Assembly: GCA_937925525.1 (NCBI GenBank)
Contig: CALALS010000044.1
Span: 1 to 27,115 of the forward strand
Origin: an uncultured Flavobacteriales bacterium
Lineage (GTDB): Bacteria > Bacteroidota > Bacteroidia > Flavobacteriales_E > Vicingaceae
Reading direction: 5' to 3'
Length of the DNA: 27,115 nucleotides
The notes beneath the pieces were generated by a model that saw only the letters and a list, made by a program, of their open reading frames with translations, was not told where the DNA came from and made no database searches. The position numbers and the translations under genes were made by a program. This document shows positions 25,482 to 27,115 of this stretch, piece by piece. The stretch's first letter is position 1; the number at the start of each line of letters is the position of its first letter.

Positions 25482-25847
25482 ATGAAAAGAGTTACCGCCA
25501 TATTTTTTGTCTTTATTTTTCTGTTGCAATTAGCGGTTAGTTTTTCTTATGTAATATGGTATGAGGTAAACAAAACCTATGTGGCTACCGAACTATGTGA
25601 GAATACAGATAAACCCGAACTTCATTGTGATGGAAAGTGTTACCTGAAAAAGAAGTTATCGCCTGCTAAAGAAGATGCTACTAAAGAGCAAAGTGCCGAT
25701 ACCATCTCTTTTCAGCTATTCTTTTTTAATGATGTTGCCGACATTAGCTTTTATTCCGGCTTTGATGTATTAGAAAGTGGTTTTTTATCTAAAGAAACGA
25801 TTCATATTTCTTTTGGCTTAGCACAGCCTCCCGAGTTTATAGCTTAA
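25482..25847 (+). CDS. Small membrane protein with C-x(n)-CDGKC motif
   Basis: A 121-aa protein started at ATG 25482 (MKRVTAIFFVFIF); an upstream TTG at 25470 is less likely. One N-terminal membrane helix or uncleaved signal is followed by YEVNKTYVATELCENTDKPE and then HCDGKCYLKKKL. The three-Cys pattern C...C-x3-C with adjacent Lys is a recurring small Bacteroidota protein, often found near metal or TonB-linked genes; I know no proven function. It lies 29 bp after the T9SS protein and 41 bp before the His-rich lipoprotein. A metal-related role is an inference from context. Confidence 0.72.
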   Translation: MKRVTAIFFVFIFLLQLAVSFSYVIWYEVNKTYVATELCENTDKPELHCDGKCYLKKKLSPAKEDATKEQSADTISFQLFFFNDVADISFYSGFDVLESGFLSKETIHISFGLAQPPEFIA

Positions 25848-25888
25848 ACGTACTTTAAAACTTTTAACTATAAACTAATTTTATTTTA

Positions 25889-26392
25889 ATGAAAACATCT
25901 ATTTTAAAAATTACTTTTTTACTGGCTATTGCTGGTTTAACTATGATTTCTTGTAAGAAGAAAGAAGGCTGTACTGACCCTGCAGCAGAAAATTACGATG
26001 CTGAAGCAAAAAAGCCCTGTGATAATTGCTGTGAGTATCATGTTCATGACGATGGTCATACCCATACTCCAACTAAAGATACTGCAACTATAAACTTAAC
26101 AAGTCCATCTGTGTCTGCAATGTATAATAATGCTGATACAGTATTTATTAATGCTACAGTTACTAGAGCCACTGATATGCATGGTTATGATTATACCCTT
26201 AAAAAAGTTAGTGATCAATCGCTTGTACACTCTGGAGCTAGTGCTAGTCATGCTAAAAATTATACTGTTAGTGATTTTTGGGTGAATAATGTTGCTTCAC
26301 ACACCGATATGGAGTTTACATTAACAATATATTTAACTCATGACCATAATGAAAATCAAGTGATAAAACGTACTATCCATTGTCACCCTTAG
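25889..26392 (+). CDS. His-rich lipoprotein, possible metal binder
   Basis: A 167-aa lipoprotein. The signal ends in lipobox TMISC (Cys22). It is followed by a short Cys segment, GCTDPAAENYDAEAKKPCDN then CC, resembling the GCTDPxAxNY motif of many Bacteroidota surface proteins. Next comes a His cluster HVHDDGHTHT (about 51-60). The rest is an Ig-like beta-sandwich with further His (TDMHGY, SHTDMEF, LTHDHNEN and a C-terminal HCHP). The His/Cys clustering suggests copper or zinc binding at the membrane surface; this is inference. A strong hairpin terminator follows. Confidence 0.75.
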   Translation: MKTSILKITFLLAIAGLTMISCKKKEGCTDPAAENYDAEAKKPCDNCCEYHVHDDGHTHTPTKDTATINLTSPSVSAMYNNADTVFINATVTRATDMHGYDYTLKKVSDQSLVHSGASASHAKNYTVSDFWVNNVASHTDMEFTLTIYLTHDHNENQVIKRTIHCHP

Positions 26393-26410
26393 CAGAAGAA
26401 AAAAATAAAT

Positions 26411-26440
26411 AAAAGGCCTCTATATTTTTAGGGGCTTTTT
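26411..26440. terminator. Bidirectional Rho-independent terminator
   Basis: AAAAGGCCTCTA pairs with TAGGGGCTTTTT (one G-U pair) around an AT loop and is followed by T's on the plus strand and, symmetrically, on the minus strand. It sits between the convergent His-rich lipoprotein gene and the TauE/SafE gene, whose stop codon overlaps its end. Confidence 0.8.
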
Positions 26441-26864
26441 AATTATATACTCCTACAAGTGTTACTATTCCAATAATGAGAATTAGAATGAGAGAGTAAA
26501 GCTTAAATCTTTCTTGTGATATTTTGGTTAAAATTCTTTTTCCTAAATAAGTGCCAACAAAGCCTATTACAAATAGAAAGGGAATGTATATTAAATCATG
26601 CGTATGTATGTATCCATTAAAAAAATACACTACTGTTCTACTTAAATCAACTCCAAAATCTATAAATGCAGAAGAGGCAATAAATATGCTTTTTTCTAAA
26701 TTAAAGGCAGCCATTGTCAGTCCTCTAACCGCTCCACCGGTTCCTAAAAAACCCGCCAAAAAGCCAGATAAAACTCCACCTGCAACAGCTTCCTTATTGC
26801 CATCATTAATCTTTAATTTGGGTTTTAAAATGAATAATAAAAATTGTTTATTTAAAGTAAAATA
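26439..26864 (-). CDS. TauE/SafE (TSUP) family permease, C-terminal half only
   Basis: The 141-codon open frame runs from the end of the bacterial-looking sequence at about 26864 to the stop at 26439-26441. The TTG at 26759 is not a believable start, because recognisable family sequence lies upstream of it: NKEAVAGGVLSGFLAGFLGT then GGAVRG is the glycine-rich opening of the second half of TSUP permeases, followed by LEKSIFIASSAFIDFGVDLS. Two or three more membrane helices follow. The family normally has about 250 residues and moves sulfite, sulfonates or related anions. Here the N-terminal half is missing and the frame ends at a stop (26865-26867) exactly where foreign sequence begins, so the gene is cut by the junction. 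Confidence 0.75.
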   Translation of the reverse strand, partial: YFTLNKQFLLFILKPKLKINDGNKEAVAGGVLSGFLAGFLGTGGAVRGLTMAAFNLEKSIFIASSAFIDFGVDLSRTVVYFFNGYIHTHDLIYIPFLFVIGFVGTYLGKRILTKISQERFKLYSLILILIIGIVTLVGVYN

Positions 26865-26881
26865 TTATTAATTTAAATAAA
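26865..26881. other. Probable chimeric junction (bacterial to giant-virus-like sequence)
   Basis: The minus-strand permease frame is recognisable up to 26864 and the plus-strand RPB2-like frame is conserved from 26882. The 17 bp between are almost pure A/T (including attaatttaaataaaa), the type of low-complexity overlap at which assemblers join unrelated sequences. The join is inferred to lie in this interval. Confidence 0.75.
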
Positions 26882-27115
26882 ATTCCTTCCGGGGAAATGG
26901 TAATTGTAGCAATTGCTTCTCACACTGGTTATAATCAAGAAGATAGTATCTTATTTAATAAAGGTTCTCTAGATAGAGGATTATTCCAGGCAACTGTATA
27001 TCATACAGAAAAAGATGAAGATAAAAAAATTCAAGGAGATGAAGAAATTAGATGTAAACCCGATCCAAATAAAACAAAAGGAATGAAATTTGCGAATTAT
27101 GATAAAGTAGATCAA
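26870..27115 (+). CDS. Fragment of eukaryotic/giant-virus-type RNA polymerase subunit 2 (RPB2)
   Basis: An open frame with no start, running off the window end (82 codons). IPSGEMVIVAIASHTGYNQE followed by DSILFNKGSLDRGLF is the conserved metal-B and hybrid-binding region of RNA polymerase subunit 2; the QED acids correspond to the acidic pair at about 836-837 of yeast Rpb2. Bacterial RpoB has GYNFEDA here, so this is not flavobacterial rpoB. The following TEKDEDKK, GDEEIRCKPDP and KTKGMKFANYDKVD resemble the RPB2 of nucleocytoplasmic large DNA viruses more than cellular Pol II. It is truncated on both sides: upstream it meets an in-frame stop at 26858-26860, and no start codon precedes the conserved core. 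Confidence 0.82.

Noticed and set aside
26551..26871. A 106-aa plus-strand frame
   Set aside because: It is antisense to the TauE/SafE reading frame, which has clear family sequence and membrane helices; the plus-strand translation has neither.
26870..27115. The terminal RNA polymerase fragment as flavobacterial rpoB
   Set aside because: Bacterial RpoB has GYNFEDA and different flanks; the GYNQEDS and KTKGMKF pattern is eukaryotic/viral.
1..27115. CRISPR arrays, tRNA or rRNA genes, insertion sequences, prophage
   Set aside because: No regularly spaced repeats, RNA gene signatures or transposase/integrase/phage structural motifs were seen on either strand.

Overview
The window is AT-rich, densely packed DNA from a Bacteroidota bacterium, most likely of the Flavobacteriales type. 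The evidence is a type IX secretion C-terminal sorting domain, a TPR/PD40 envelope protein, promoter boxes of the Bacteroidota form (TAnnTTTG), weak Shine-Dalgarno signals with frequent GTG/TTG starts, and a DivIC/FtsB and ElaA set typical of that phylum. I see no rRNA, tRNA, CRISPR array, transposase or integrase.

Layout. (1) 11-2794: a large exported TPR / PD40 propeller / carboxypeptidase-regulatory-like protein that ends in SPOR-like repeats. (2) 2787-4285, minus strand: a zinc-finger methyltransferase and rdgB. (3) 4292-10580, plus strand: a tightly overlapping surface-polysaccharide operon with a flippase, a methyltransferase, a GT4 glycosyltransferase fused to a WbpG/PseA-type N-acetyl-sugar amidotransferase, a second GT4 and a GT2. 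(4) 10551-15300, minus strand: purL, tpx, an alpha/alpha-toroid protein and a formyltransferase-fold protein in one closely spaced run, so the last two probably extend the glycan locus from a housekeeping promoter. (5) 15434-20357, plus strand: a polytopic membrane protein fused to a zinc-finger methyltransferase, an amidohydrolase lipoprotein, an ElaA-like acetyltransferase and a DUF2797 protein. (6) 20443-22037: a small acidic-tailed protein, an S1/P1-nuclease-like zinc enzyme, a palindromic extragenic repeat and divIC. (7) 22299-23670: an unrecognised two-gene cassette (77-aa protein plus 377-aa membrane protein). (8) 23851-26392: a Kelch-like T9SS-exported protein, a small Cys-motif membrane protein and a His-rich lipoprotein. 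(9) 26439-27115: half of a TauE/SafE permease, then an abrupt switch to a fragment of a eukaryotic/giant-virus-type RNA polymerase subunit 2.

The strongest anomaly is the 3' end. A bacterial reading frame on the minus strand is interrupted at about 26865, and within about 17 bp a plus-strand frame begins mid-protein that carries the GYNQEDS metal-B signature of RPB2 (bacterial RpoB has GYNFEDA there). This is most simply a chimeric metagenome contig joining a flavobacterium to a nucleocytoplasmic large DNA virus; a real insertion is the less likely alternative. The other points of biological interest are two unusual fusions in glycan genes, a Tpx whose catalytic Thr is Arg, a DUF2797 protein without its usual cysteines, and the unrecognised membrane cassette.
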